Shown: piece by piece, positions 44,762 through 58,148 of the stretch
Layout: every line of letters begins with the position of its first letter
How positions within the stretch are numbered: position 1 is the stretch's first letter
Assembly: GCA_021186555.1 (NCBI GenBank)
Contig: JAJKFL010000005.1
Coordinates: 1,216,001 to 1,280,000 of the forward strand
Length of the DNA stretch: 64,000 nt
Reading direction: 5' to 3'
DNA from: Reticulitermes speratus
Lineage: Eukaryota; Arthropoda; Insecta; Blattodea; Rhinotermitidae
Translations under genes and position numbers: made by a program
Notes under the pieces: generated by a model
Seen by the model: only the letters and a program-made list of their open reading frames with translations
Told to the model about the DNA's origin: nothing
The model's database searches: none

Positions 44762-46332
44762 CAGTGTATTTATGTGTTTTGTGTGGATCTCAGAACAAAC
44801 AGCGATTATTTCACTGTACAACATTAACAGACTGGTTTGTATAACTGAGACGGAGTGTGTTTACTGCGCGGTACGGACTGTATTTATGTGTTTTGTGTGG
44901 ATCTCAGAACAAACAGCGATTATTTCACTGTACAACATTAACTGACTGGTTTGTATAACTGAGACGGAGTGTGTTTACTGCGCGGTACGGACTGTATTTA
45001 TGTGTTTTGTGTGGATCTCAGAACAAACAGCGATTATTTCACTGTACAACATTAACTGACTGGTTTGTATAACTGAGACGGAGTGTGTTTACTGCGCGGT
45101 ACGGACTGTATTTATGTGTTTTGTGTGGATCTCAGAACAAACAGCGATTATTTCACTGTACAACATTAACAGACTGGTTTGTATAACTGAGACGGAGTGT
45201 GTTTACTGCGCGGTACGGACTGTATTTATGTGTTTTGTGTGGATCTCAGAACAAACAGCGATTATTTCACTGTACAACATTAACTGACTGGTTTGTATAA
45301 CTGAGACGGAGTGTGTTTACTGCGCGGTACGGACTGTATTTATGTGTTTTGTGTGGATCTCAGAACAAACAGCGATTATTTCACTGTACAACATTAACAG
45401 ACTGGTTTGTATAACTGAGACGGAGTGTGTTTACTGCGCGGTACGGACTGTATTTATGTGTTTTGTGTGGATCTCAGAACAAACAGCGATTATTTCACTG
45501 TACAACATTAACTGACTGGTTTGTATAACTGAGACGGAGTGTGTTTACTGCGCGGTACGGACTGTATTTATGTGTTTTGTGTGGATCTCAGAACAAACAG
45601 CGATTATTTCACTGTACAGCATTAATTGACTGGTTTGTATAACTGAGACGGAGTGTGTTTACTGCGCGGTACGGACTGTATTTATGTGTTTTGTGTGGAT
45701 CTCAGAACAAACAGCGATTATTTCACTGTACAGCATTAATTGACTGGTTTGTATAACTGAGACGGAGTGTGTTTACTGCGCGGTACGGACTGTATTTATG
45801 TGTTTTGTGTGGATCTCAGAACAAACAGCGATTATTTCACTGTACAGCATTAACTGACTGGTTTGTATAACTGAGACGGAGTGTGTTTACTGCGCGGTAC
45901 GGACTGTATTTATGTGTTTTGTGTGGATCTCAGAACAAACAGCGATTATTTCACTGTACAGCATTAACTGACTGGTTTGTATAACTGAGACGGAGTGTGT
46001 TTACTGCGCGGTACGGACTGTATTTATGTGTTTTGTGTGGATCTCAGAACAAACAGCTATTATTTCACTGTACAGCATTAACTGACTGGTTTGTATAACT
46101 GAGACGGAGTGTGTTTACTGCGCGGTACGGACTGTATTTATGTGTTTTGTGTGGATCTCAGAACAAACAGCGATTATTTCACTGTACAGCATTAACTGAC
46201 TGGTTTGTATAACTGAGACGGAGTGTGTTTACTGCGCGGTACGGACTGTATTTATGTGTTTTGTGTGGATCTCAGAACAAACAGCTATTATTTCACTGTA
46301 CATCATTAACTGACTGGTTTGTATAACTGAGA
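44762..46332. repeat. 114-bp satellite array B, inverted relative to array A, about 14 copies
   Basis: Same unit as 14.52-16.46 kb, in reverse complement. The left edge CGTTCTGCCCACACAGTGTA matches the complement of array A's right edge (ACACTGTGTGGGCAGAACG), so the two blocks share a boundary as well as units. TTAACAG, TTAACTG and TTAATTG variants are present. The right end stops within a unit (GTATAACTGAGATGCAG). Confidence 0.97.
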
Positions 46333-47162
46333 TGCAGAAGCCACTGCACAAACTGTGCTGTTACCGCTTAACCTTGCAGCCAAACACGATCAGCATACCA
46401 ACGACGCTTACCAGATAACAGGCAGTAACAATCAGTTCACACTGCTTACCGCGCGACGTCACGTTTTGAGCCTTGAAATATCGGTCGACAGCTGCAGCCG
46501 TCTCAGTCTCTATGAGCCACACCTCGGCAAAGTACCCATGTTTACGTACACTTCTGTAGTTGCTTTGTGATCAGAACAGCCCTCCTACACTGATGTCTTC
46601 TACTTTGCAAACACCTGTAGGTTTTCTTGGAACATTTGTAATCAGAGAGAAGAGTTTTCATAAATACTTTATAACGATACTACGCTTCTAGTGTATCAGA
46701 CGTCTAGATGTACCAGCTGCATCTGTGTTTCGGTCTAGTGTTGCCACTCACAAACAGCACTTCCCACACAAGCTGATTGTTCCCCTCATTCAGCGAATAC
46801 ACAAAGTGAAAACTGCAGCTTTGTCTTTGTTGAGAGCAAACGAAAGCCAACACGCCAAATATCTGCGTGCCACAAGTTCCTGTGCGTTACAAAGTCTTCT
46901 CAGTTCCAGTTATTCCCTCTGCCAAACGTTTGATCCTGATGACTCGCTGACCTCACGCTACCTCAGACGCTACCCACCTACGTCATATCACACGGGAAGT
47001 GAATCGAAATTGTGAGAGCTGTGTGATGCTGAAGGCTGAACTACAGCATATAACAAGCCACGTGACGTCATGACAGTCGCCACAATATTCACGAGCTACT
47101 CCACGGCCCCTTCATCGATCATCTCTTATTCACAGAGCATTTCAGTTATGGGAGTGTTGTCG
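46333..47162. other. unassigned sequence
   Basis: Two frames of 71 and 96 codons (46355-46570, 46725-47015) have near-neutral composition and no known motif. I cannot support a gene. Confidence 0.35.
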
Positions 47163-47455
47163 TCTGGTAAAGCAATTCCTGGACAGGCCCTGAGAGTTCC
47201 AGGAGGTTGAGGCTCCTAGATTTCTAGACAATCGGTACATGAAAGTGGTAAGGTTGTCAGCCCTACGCACCGGCCTCCTTTACCCCCAGGAAATATTCCT
47301 GGTACTCACTTCTGTTAGAGGCTGAGTCGACCCCGGGGCTATAGTGTGGCCGAAAGGATTATGTCAAAGAAAAATTCTAATGACACCATCGGGAATCGAA
47401 CCCGCGACCTTCCGTCTTGTAGCGCAGTGCCTCAACCAACTGCGCCACCGCATTT
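47163..47455 (-). mobile_element. tRNA-derived SINE, same family as 17.7 kb
   Basis: The minus-strand head has TGGCGCAGTTGGTTGAGGCA and GGTCGCGGGTTCGATTCCCG (both promoter boxes intact), then the common body to GCAATTCC. A small internal deletion occurs (TTACAGGCC... shortened to CTGGACAGGCC). Confidence 0.88.
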
Positions 47456-47929
47456 ACGCCTTCCAGTTCGTCTTTTTCTTTCAGCTTTTGCAATCACAAA
47501 CTTGTATGTATTTCTTTTCTTTCAGATGCATTCTACATAGCCTATTAATCTAAAGACATTGTTCAGAACGTGGCAACAAAACGTATAATATCTTACTATC
47601 TTCACCGGAAACATCGTCTGTTAATACGCAGGAGGTTTACATTGATTTTCCCTTCCGTAATCATATCAAGGGTCAATGTCTTGCGACGTAGGTGTAACGG
47701 ACTGTACTAAGACGCCGCAGACAGACGTCACGACGTTGCAGGTACAAATGTGTCGCTGTCACAACGGCACGCAGGTGTGGTGAGTACCCGAGAATATATT
47801 GAATACACAGTCGCAGACAACTGACAAGAGGTGGTCCTCCAGCTTCGGCGTTGGGCGAGAGGATAACAACTCCTCACCGTGAAAACAGAATCAAGATATT
47901 ACGCAGTGTCACACAGACTGTCGCACTTC
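47456..47929. other. unassigned sequence
   Basis: No recognisable gene or repeat. Confidence 0.35.
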
Positions 47930-48190
47930 CGCAGTTCCTTTGTCAACTGACACGCGTGGTGGAGACACGCACAGGATTTTTGGTGGGGAATCCCAAAGTA
48001 AGGAGACCACTTGGAAGACCTAAGCGTAGATTTGAGGATAATATTAAAACGGATCTTAAAATAAATAGTATGGGACAGTGTGGACTGGATTCAACTCCTC
48101 AGCATACGGAAAAAATGGCAGGCTTTTGTGAAAAAGGTAATGAACCTTCGGGTTCCATAAATGATTCAAATTTCTTGAGTAGCTGACAGA
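47930..48190 (+). mobile_element. LINE 3' terminus, main family
   Basis: The frame contains TRTGFLVGNPKVRRPLGRPK, RRFEDNIKTDLKINSMGQCG, LDSTPQHTEK..., then after a shift AACCTTCGGGTTCCATAAAT (the FRVP-stop codons). It covers the GK-P-GRPRRRWEDNI motif and the end of the protein. The IDLAQDR part is scrambled. Confidence 0.75.
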
Positions 48191-48798
48191 ATTTGGATTG
48201 GACATTCTGTGTTTGGGTTCGGATATATGTTCTACAATCTGTGTACGTCCTTTGGACAGCTGTGACCAGAAAGTCTTTCGCGCGGATCGTCTAACTTTAA
48301 GGCGTTCTGCGAGTTCCGACATCATAGCAGCAATCGTCACATTCCCGAAACAAGGATTATAACCAATAAATGTTTTTCCCGTAAGTCACAGCAGCTGCGT
48401 CCGATTCTAGTTGCGGGAAATTCATTTTTGGAGAATCAGAATCCCTGCTGTTAATGCGAACTGTTTGAACCAGCAGGAAAACTGATGGCACAACACATGT
48501 CAAAACACCAAAACAAAAGAGGTACAAACTTTTATTTGAATTGTTATTGGTTCTGGTATTTTGTTCACTCGTGCCTTACAAATACTGGATAAATGTTATT
48601 TTGTGTTGTTAGTCTGTGTCGAAATTGGCCCATTTTGGCCTCAGAGAGATAGGACGTAACGAGGCGAAGGTCACTGCATAATAAGGAACTCAAATTTATG
48701 CAGGAAGATCTGTGACGTTACACAGCTGTTTTGAACATTAGCATAAGTCTTGCTCTCTCAAGGATTTAGTGTCACAATTATCGTCACAATAACATATA
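48191..48798. other. unassigned sequence
   Basis: Minus-strand frame 48056-48340 contains ELAERLKVRRSARKTFWSQL but overlaps the LINE on the other strand. No family recognised. Confidence 0.35.
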
Positions 48799-48875
48799 CA
48801 GGGTATACACAAAATAATGGTGCGGTTTCAATGGTGAATAAAGGGAATCCGCACCATTATTTTGTGTATACCCTG
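48799..48875. mobile_element. 78-bp hairpin MITE, copy 4 (77 bp)
   Basis: Ends CAGGGTATACACAAAATAAT and complement; TA flanks (48797-48798, 48876-48877). Centre AATGGTGAATAAAGGGAATC is less symmetric than in the other copies. Confidence 0.85.
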
Positions 48876-49959
48876 TATATGTCAGTATTACGTAAGAGAG
48901 GCACATCACTCCAAAACAGTTTGGAGAATAAACTGAAATTTGTTACACGACTGAAAGAGCCACTTTAGCCGCGTTGGTTTGGTAAAGTGGACCACGGAGC
49001 TAACCTGTTCTTCCTTCCCAGTGCTCAAACCAATTGCAAGGCAAGGAAACGTATTTATTGCAGCTGCGACAGAAGATGCAAGGGAATGTATGTATGTATG
49101 TGAGTTTAGGAGGAAAGTACTGCCAACTTTCGTTCAAGAAGTTTTGGTTTCGGCGATTTTGAACGAACACAAAATGCAAACACCTTCCTTGGCACAACTC
49201 AACAAACTGTAGTTTTACGAGTCAAGATGAACACGTGGAATAGAATACAAAGACTTCCGAAAGAGAGCAGCACTGTACACCAGGGCCCACATTCACAGGC
49301 CTTTCAACACACCCCAATTAATTATGACGCGTAATAATGCCAGGGCGATTAAAACAAAGATGCTGAGACCCCTTTGGAGTACCTACATGTACAAGGGAGA
49401 ATATTATGAAAATGGCTATATTACAAATAGGATGTATTGGTGCAGATTCGGTTAGCTACATGTTCAGCTTATTATCCAATGGGCTCTTTTGTGAACGTGG
49501 AAATCAATTCGATTTTCGCAAAATATAGTTATATTTCACTGGCTGAAAGCTGCATACAGAATTTTTAAGAAGAATCCTTCACAGAAGTATTAGTCATATT
49601 TTGTTATATACAAGTTTCTGATTTTGACTCCAGTCAGGGGTGTTCCGCGTTGGGATGGGTCCTGTAACACACATTCATATACCCTGGCAAACATAGGCCG
49701 GCCAGGCATTTTGATGACGGCTCGCTACTCTGATGATTGTTGGACGCGACGCGATGGAACTTCGATAATCTGTTCGCTGTATAACATTTATATACAACGG
49801 CGTCAAGGCTGTATAATATATATTTTGTACAATGACGCAACAGCCCCTTGGGGGCCTAGGCCTCCACATTATCGACGCTTCACGATCACACTCAGACACA
49901 CCACACTCGGTAGGACTCCTCCGGACGAGTGATCAGCCCGACGCAGAGACCTCTACCTG
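48876..49959. other. 1-kb unassigned region
   Basis: Several 60-100-codon frames without known motifs. No gene or repeat can be supported. Confidence 0.4.
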
Positions 49960-50080
49960 ACAACACACAACACTCACAACAGACAAACATCCATGCCCCC
50001 GGCGGGATTCGAACCCGCAATCCCAGCAAGCCAGCTGCCGTAGACCCACGCCTTAGACCGCGCGGCCACTGAGATCGGCT
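49960..50080 (-). mobile_element. SINE 5' part, second head type of the 38.8-kb element
   Basis: The minus strand reads GTGGCCGCGCGGTCTAAGGC...GGGTTCGAATCCCGCCGGGG and continues into the same short body (complement of ACAACAGACAAACATCCATG). The first head (CGCGATAGCTCAG) is absent, and a microsatellite begins directly instead. Confidence 0.7.
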
Positions 50081-50082
50081 AC

Positions 50083-50088
50083 TATATG

Positions 50089-50120
<32 letters not shown>

Positions 50121-50143
50121 TGTATATATATATATTTGTTGTT
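50083..50143. repeat. (TATG)n/(TA)n microsatellite
   Basis: TATATGTATATG, TATG repeats, then TATATATATATA. Confidence 0.9.
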
Positions 50144-50324
50144 GGCAATACTGAATGTTCAATTTCGAAAGGCTTCGATTAATTTTACTCGTATAGGGAC
50201 AAGAAACAAATGAACTGACATACTGTCCGTTCATTAAGACAGTCCTACGACATTATTCTAATGTACCAGCGAGACGCGTTTTGTTAACAGCAGTCAGCCT
50301 CCTGTGTTTCAACTAAGCAACTAC

Positions 50325-50690
50325 CGACTCCATAAAGCACGCCACTTGGCTCTATCCTGAGCCAGATTAATTCACTCCACGTCATCCGGTTCCGGTTCTT
50401 TTAGATATGTTTTAAAGTTACCCTCGCACATACGTCTAGATCTACCAAGTGATCTCTTTCCTTCATGCTTCCCCATCAAACCGTGTATGCATTCGCCTTC
50501 TCCAACCTCCGTGCCACATGTTACACCCATCTTATCTGCCTTCATTTGATTACCCGAATAACATTTGGTGAAAAGCACATTTCACGAAGCTTCTCATTAT
50601 GTTACTCTATCCAGGCTCCTGTTACTTCCTCCGTCTTAGGCCCACATATCTCCCTCAGCACCTCATTCTCAAACACCCCCAGCCTGTACC
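50325..50690 (-). mobile_element. LINE, main family: C-terminal half, left of the 36-bp array
   Basis: On the minus strand the frame leaves the array as LREGYRLGVFENEVLREICG, PKTEEVTGAWIE, then a stop. Further down follow remnants of HEKLREMCFSPNVIRVIK-like text, GEGECIHGLMGKHEGKRSLG, RSRRMCEGNFKTYLKEPEPD and DVE, then the IDLAQDR codons. These positions match the 25.2-25.7 kb copy segment by segment. The other half of the same ORF resumes at 58149. Confidence 0.85.
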
Positions 50691-53600
50691 CTTCCCTTAA
50701 TATCTCAAACACCCCTAGCCTATATCCTTCCCTTAATATCTCAAACACCCCCAGCCTGTATCCTTTCCTTAATACCTCAAACACCCCCAGCCTATATCCT
50801 TCCCTTAATATCTCAAACACCCCCAGCCTATATCCTTCCCTTAATATCTCAAACACCCCCAGCCTGTATCCTTTCCTTAATATCTCAAACACCCCCAGCC
50901 TATATCCTTCCCTTAATACCTCAAAAACCCCCAGCCTGTATCCTTTCCTTAATATCTCAAACACCCCTAGCCTATATCCTTCCCTTAATATCTCAAACAC
51001 ACCCAGCCTATATCCTTCCCTTAATATCTCAAACACCCCCAGCCTGTATCCTTTCCTTAATATCTCAAACACCCCCAGCCTATATCCTTCCATTAATATC
51101 TCAAACACCCCAAGCCTATATCCTTCCCTTAATATCTCAAACACACCTAGCCTATATCCTTCCCTTAATATCTCAAACACACCTAGCCTATATCCTTCCC
51201 TTAATACCTCAAAAAACCCCAGCCTGTATCCTTCCCTTAATATCTCAAACACCCCAAGCCTATATCCTTCCCTTAATATCTCAAACACAACTAGCCTATA
51301 TCCTTCCCTTAATATCTCAAACACCCCCAGCCTATATCCTTCCCTTAATATCTCAAAAACACCCAGCCTATATCCTTCCCCTTAATATCTCAAACACCCC
51401 CAGCCTGTATCCTTTCCTTAATATCTCAAACACCCCCCCGCCTATATCCTTCCCTTAATATCTCAAACACCCCCAGCCTGTATCCTTTCCTTAATATCTC
51501 AAACACCCCCAGCCTATATCCTTCCCTTAATATCTCAAACACTCCCAGCCTGTATCCTTTCCTTAATATCTCAAACACCCCCAGCCTGTATCCTTTCCTT
51601 AATATCTCAAACACCCCCAGCCTATATCCTTCCCTTAATATCTCAAACAACCCAGCCTGTATCCTTTCCTTAATATCTCAAACACCCCAGCCTGTATCCT
51701 TTCCTTAATATCTCAAACACCCCCAGCCAATATCCTTCCCTTAATACCTCAAAAACCCCCAGCCTGTATCCTTTCCTTAATATCTCAAACACCCCCAACC
51801 TATATCCTTCCCTTAATATCTCAAACACCCCCAGCTTATATCCTTCCATTAATATCTCAAACACCCCCAGCCTGTATCCTTTCCTTAATATCTCAAATAC
51901 ACCTAGCCTATATCCTTCCCTTAATATCTCAAACACCCCCAACCTATATCCTTCCCTTAATATCTCAAACACCCCCAGCCTATATCCTTCCCTTAATATC
52001 TCAAACACTCCCAGCCTGTATCCTTTCCTTAATATCTCAAACACCCCCAGCCTATATCCTTCCCTTAATACCTCAAAAAACCCCAGCCTGTATCCTTCCC
52101 TTAATATCTCAAACACCCCCAGCCTATATCCTTCCCTTAAAATCTCAAACACACACAGCCTATATCCTTCCCTTAATATCTCAAACACCCCCAGCCTGTA
52201 TCCTTTCCTTAATATCTCAAACACCCCCAGCCTATATCCTTCCCTTAATACCTCAAAAAACCCCAGCCTGTATCCTTCCCTTAATATCTCAAACACCCCC
52301 AGCCTATATCCTTCCCTTAATATCTCAAACACACCCAGCCTATATCCTTCCCTTAATATCTCAAACACCCCCAGCCTGTATCCTTTCCTTAATATCTCAA
52401 ACACCCCCCGCCTATATCCTTCCCTTAATATCTCAAACATCCCCAGCCTGTATCCTTTCCTTAATATCTCAAACACCCCCAGCCTATATCCTTCCCTTAA
52501 TATCTCAAACACTCCCAGCCTGTATCCTTTCCTTAATATCTCAAACACCTCCAGCCTGTATCCTTCCCTTAATATCTCAAACACCCCCAGCCTATATCCT
52601 TCCCTTAATATCTCAAACACCCCCAGCCTGTATCCTTCCCTTAATATCTCAAACACCCCCAGCCTGTATCCTTCCCTTAATATCCCAAACACCCCCAGCC
52701 TATATCCTTCCCTTAATATCTCAAACACTCCCAGCCTGTATCCTTTCCTTAATATCTCAAACACCCCCAGCCTGTATCCTTCCCTTAATATCTCAAACAA
52801 CCCCAAGCCTATATCCTTCCCTTAATATCTCAAACACCCCCAGTCTGTACCCTTCCCTTAATATCTCAAACACCCCCAGCCTGTATCCTTCCCTTAATAT
52901 CCCAAACACCCCCAGCCTATATCCTTCCCTTAATATCTCAAACACCCCCAGCCTATATCCTTCCCTTAATATCTCAAACACCCCCAGCCTGTATCCTTTC
53001 CTTAATATCTCAAACATCCCCAGCCTATATCCTTCCCTTAATAACTCAAACACCCCAGCCTGTATCCTTCCCTTAATATCTCAAACACCCCAGCCTATAT
53101 CCTTCCCTTAATATCTCAAACACCCCCAGCCTGTATCCTTTCCTTAATATCTCAAACACCCCCAGCCTATATCCTTCCCTTAATATCTCAAACACCCCAG
53201 CCTATATCCTTCCCTTAATATCTCAAACACCCCCAGCCTGTATCCTTTCCTTAATATCTCAAACACCCCCAGCCTGTATCCTTCCCTTAATATCTCAAAC
53301 ACCCCCAGCCTATATCCTTCCCTTAATATCTCAAACACACCCAGCCATTCCTTACCCTTCCCCTAATATCCTAACAACACCCCAGCCTGTATCCTTCCTT
53401 AATATCTCAAACACCCCAGCCTATATCCTTCCCTTAATATCTCAAACACCCCAGCCTTATCCTTCCCTTAATATCTCAAACACCCCCAGCCTTATCCTTC
53501 CTTAATATCTCAAACACACCCCAGCCTATATCCTTCCCTTAATATCTCAAACACCCCCAGCCTGTATCCTTCCCTTAATATCTCAAACACCCCCAGCCTA

Positions 53601-56600
53601 TATCCTTCCCTTAATATCTCAAACACCCCAGCCTGTATCCTTTCCTTAATATCTCAAACACCCCCAGCCTATATCCTTCCCTTAATATCTCAAACACCCA
53701 GCCTATATCCTTCCTTAATATCTCAAACACTCCCCAGCCTGTATCCTTCCTTAATATCTCAAACACCCCCAGCCTTATCCTTCCCTTAATATCTCAACAC
53801 CCCAGCTTATCCTTCCTTAATATCTCAAACACCCCAGCCTGTATCCTTCCTTAATATCTCAAACACCCCAGCCTATATCCTTCCCTTAATATCTCAAACA
53901 CCCCCAGCCTATATCCTTCCCTTAATATCTCAAACACCCCAGCCTGTATCCTTTCCTTAATATCTCAAACACCCCCAGCCTATATCCTTCCCTTAATATC
54001 TCAAACACCCCCAGCCTTATCCTTCCTTAATATCTCAAACACCCCAGCCTATATCCTTCCCTTAATATCTCAAACACCCCCAGCCTGTATCCTTTCCTTA
54101 ATATCTCAAACACCCCAGCCTATATCCTTCCCTTAATATCTCAAACACCCCCAGCCTATATCCTTCCCTTAATACTAAACCCCACTATATCTCCTTATAT
54201 CCAAACCCCAGCCTGTATCCTTCCTTAATATCAACACCCAGCTATCTTCTTAATAATCTCAAACCCAGCCTTATCCTTCCCTTAATATCTCAAACACCCC
54301 CAGCCTATATCCTTCCCTTAATATCTCAAACACCCCAGCCTATATCCTTCCCTTAATATCTCAAACACCCCCAACCTGTATCCTTTCCTTAATATCTCAA
54401 ACACCCCCAGCTTATATCCTTCCATTAATATCTCAAAACCCCCAGCCTGTATCCTTTCCTTAATATCTCAAATACACCCTAGCCTATATCCTTCCTTAAT
54501 ATCTCAAACACACCCCAGCCTATATCCTTCCCTTAATATCTCAAAACCCCCAGCCTATATCCTTCCCTTAATATCTCAAACACCCCAGCCTAGTATCCTT
54601 CCTTAATATCTCAAACACCCCAGCCTATATCCTTCCCTTAATATCTCATAAACAACCCCAGCCTGTTATCCTTCCCATTAATATCTCAAACACCCCAGCC
54701 TGTATCCTTTCCTTAATATCTCAAACACCCAGCCTATATCCTTCCCTTAATACTCAAAAACACCCCAGCCTGTATCCTTTCCTTAATATCTCAAACACCC
54801 AGCCTATATCCTTCCCTTTAATATCTCAAACAACCCCAGCCTGTATCCTTCCTTAATATCTCAAACACCCCAGCCTATATCCTTCCCTTAATATCTCAAA
54901 CACCCCAGCCTATATCCTTCCCTTAATATCTCAAACACCCCCAGCCTGTATCCTTTCCTTAATATCTCAAACACCCCCAGCCTATATCCTTCCCTTAATA
55001 TCTCAAACACCCCCAGCCTGTATCCTTTCCTTAATATCTCAAACACCCCAGCCTATATCCTTCCCTTAATATCTCAAACACCCCAGCCTGTATCCTTCCT
55101 TAATATCTCAAACACCCCCAGCCTGTATCCATCCTTATATCTCAAACACCCCAGCCTTATCCTTCCCTTAATATCTCAAACACCCCCAGCCTATATCCTT
55201 CCCTTAATATCTCAAACACCCCCAGCCTGTATCCTTCCTTAATATCTCAAACACCCCCAGCCTATATCCTTCCCTTAATATCTCAAACACCCCAGCCTGT
55301 ATCCTTCCCTTAATATCTCAACACACCCCAGCCTATATCCTTCCCTTAATATCTCAAACACCCCCAGCCTGTATCCTTCCCTTAATATCTCAAAACCACC
55401 CCAGCCTTATCCTCTTCCCTTAATATCTCAAACACCACCTATCCTTCCTTAATACCAAACACCCCCAGCCTATATCCTTCCTTAATATCTCAAACACCCC
55501 CAGCCTGTATCCTTCCCTTAATATCTCAAAACACCCCAGCCTATATCCTTCCCTTAATATCTCAAACACCCCCAGCCTATATCCTTCCTTAATATCTCAA
55601 ACAACTATCACCAGCCTGTATCCTTTCCTTAATATCTCAAACACCCCCAGCCTGTATCTTCCTTAACCCTAAGCTATATCCATCAATCCAACACCCCAGC
55701 CTATATCCTTCCCTTAATATCTCAAACACCCCCAGCCTGTATCCTTCCTTAATATCTCAAACACCCCAGCCTATATCCTTCCCTTAATATCTCAAAACAC
55801 CCCCAGCCTATATCCTTTCCCTTAATATCTCAAACACCCCAGCCTGTATCCTTCCTTAATATCTCAAACACCCCCAGCCTATATCCTTCCCTTAATATCT
55901 CAAACCCACTACTCCTAATACAACACCCAGCCTGTATCCTTCCCTTAATATCTCAAACACCCCCAGCCTTATCCTTCCCTTAATATCTCAAACACCCGCC
56001 TATATCCTTCCCTTAATATCTCAAACACCCCAGCCTGTATCCTTCCTTAATATCTCAAACACCCCAGCCTATATCCTTCCCTTAATATCTCAAACACCCC
56101 AGCCTGTATCCTTCCTTAATATCTCAAACACCCCAGCCTATATCCTTCCCTTAATATCTCAAACACCCCCAGCCTGTATCCTTCCCTTAATATCTCAAAC
56201 ACCCCCAGCCTATATCCTTCCCTTATATCCTCAAACAACCCCCAGCCTGTATTCCTTCCCTTAATATCTCAAACACCCCAGCCTTATCCTTCCCTTAATA
56301 TCTCAAACACCCCAGCCTTATATCCTTCCCTTAATATCTCAAACACCCCAGCCTGTATCCTTCCCTTAATATCTCAAACACCCCAGCCTATATCCTTCCC
56401 TTAATATCTCAAACACCCCCAGCCTGTATCCTTTCCTTAATATCTCAAACACCCCAGCCTATATCCTTCCCTTAATACTCAAACACCCCAGCCTAGTATC
56501 CTTCCCTTAATATCTCAAACACCCCCAGCCTATATCCTTCCCTTAATATCTCAAACACCCCCAGCCTGTATCCTTCCCTTAATATCTCAAACACCCCCAG

Positions 56601-58148
56601 CCTATATCCTTCCCTTAATATCTCAAACACCCCCAGCCTGTATCCTTCCCTTAATATCTCAAACACCCCAGCCTTTATCCTTCCTTAATATCTCAAACAC
56701 CCCCAATCCTTAATATCCTTCCCTTTAATATCTCAAACACCCCAGCCTATATCCTTCCCTTAATATCTCAAACACCCCCAGCCTTATCCTTCCCTTAATA
56801 TCTCAAACACCCCCAGCCTATATCCTTCCCTTAATATCTCAAACACCCCAGCCTGTATCCTTCCTTAATATCTCAAAACACCCCAGCCTAGTATCCTTCC
56901 CTTAATATCTCAAACACCCCCAGCCTATATCCTTCCTTAATATCTCAAACACCCAGCCTATATCCTTCCCTTAATATCTCAAACACCCCCAGCCTGTATC
57001 CTTTATCCTTCCTTAATATCTCAAACACCCCAGCCTTATCCTTCCTTAATATCTCAAACACCCCCAGCCTATATCCTTCCCTTAATATCTCAAACACCCC
57101 CAGCCTGTATCCTTCCTTAATATCTCAAACACCCCCAGCCTATATCCTTCCCTTAATACTCAAACCCCCAGCCTGTATCCTTCCCTTAATATCTCAAACA
57201 CCCCAGCCTATATCCTTCCCTAATATCTCAACACCCAGCTTATCCTTCCTTAATATACAAACACCCCCAGCCTAGTATCCTTCCTTAATATCTCAACACC
57301 CCCCAGCCTATATCCTTCCCTTAATATCTCAAACACCCCAGCCTGTATCCTTCCCTTAATATCTCAAACACCCCCAGCCTTATCCTTCCCTTAATATCTC
57401 AAACACCCCAGCCTATATCCTTCCCTTAATATCTCAAACACCCCCAGCCTATATCCTTCCCTTAATATCTCAAACACCCCAGCCTATATCCTTCCCTTAA
57501 TATCTCAAACACCCCCAGCCTATATCCTTCCTTAATATCTCAAACACCCCCAGCCTTATATCCTTCCCTTAATATCCCCAAACACCCCAGCCTTATCCTT
57601 CCCTTAATATCTCAAACACCCCCAGCCTATATCATTCCCTTAATATCTCAAACACCCCCAGCCTATATCCTTCCCTTAATATCCCAAACACCCCAGCCTG
57701 TATCCTTCCCTTGATGTCTCAAACACCCCCAGCCTATATCCTTCCCTTAATATCTCAAACACCCCCAGCCTATATCCTTCCCTTAATATCTCAAACACCC
57801 CCAGCCTATATCCTTCCCTTAATATCTCAAACACCCCCAGCCTATATCCTTCCCCTAATATCTCAAACACCCCCAGCCTGTATCCTTACCTTAATATCTC
57901 AAACACCCCCAGCCTATATCCTTCCCTTAATATCTCAAAACACCCCAGCCTATATCCTTCCATTAATATCTCAAAACACCCCAGCCTATATCCTTCCCTT
58001 AATACCTCAAACACCCCCAGCCTGTATCCTTCCCTTAATATCTCAAACACCCCAGCCTATATCCTTCCCTTAATAACTCAAACACCCCAGCCTATATCCT
58101 TCCCTTAATAACTCAAACACCCCAGCCTATATCCTTCCCTTAATATCA
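50665..58148 (-). repeat. 36-bp tandem array amplified from LINE coding sequence, roughly 205 copies
   Basis: The plus-strand unit is ATATCTCAAACACCCCCAGC + CTATATCCTTCCCTTA; on the minus strand this is 12 codons, FEILREGYRLGV. The corresponding LINE segment is LREEYRLRVFE. Variation is mainly K/E (TTTCC/TTCCC) and Y codon flanks (TATATCC/TGTATCC). Higher-order 180-bp blocks occur (52021 and 52201 series). 50.67-53.33 kb and 57.6-58.15 kb are regular. 53.34-57.6 kb is full of 1-3-bp losses. Long minus-strand frames (240, 378 codons) reflect the in-frame unit. Confidence 0.95.

Noticed and set aside
51670..52806. 378-codon FEILREGYRLGV repeat protein
   Set aside because: It reflects amplified LINE codons within a dead element; no promoter, start context or conserved ends.
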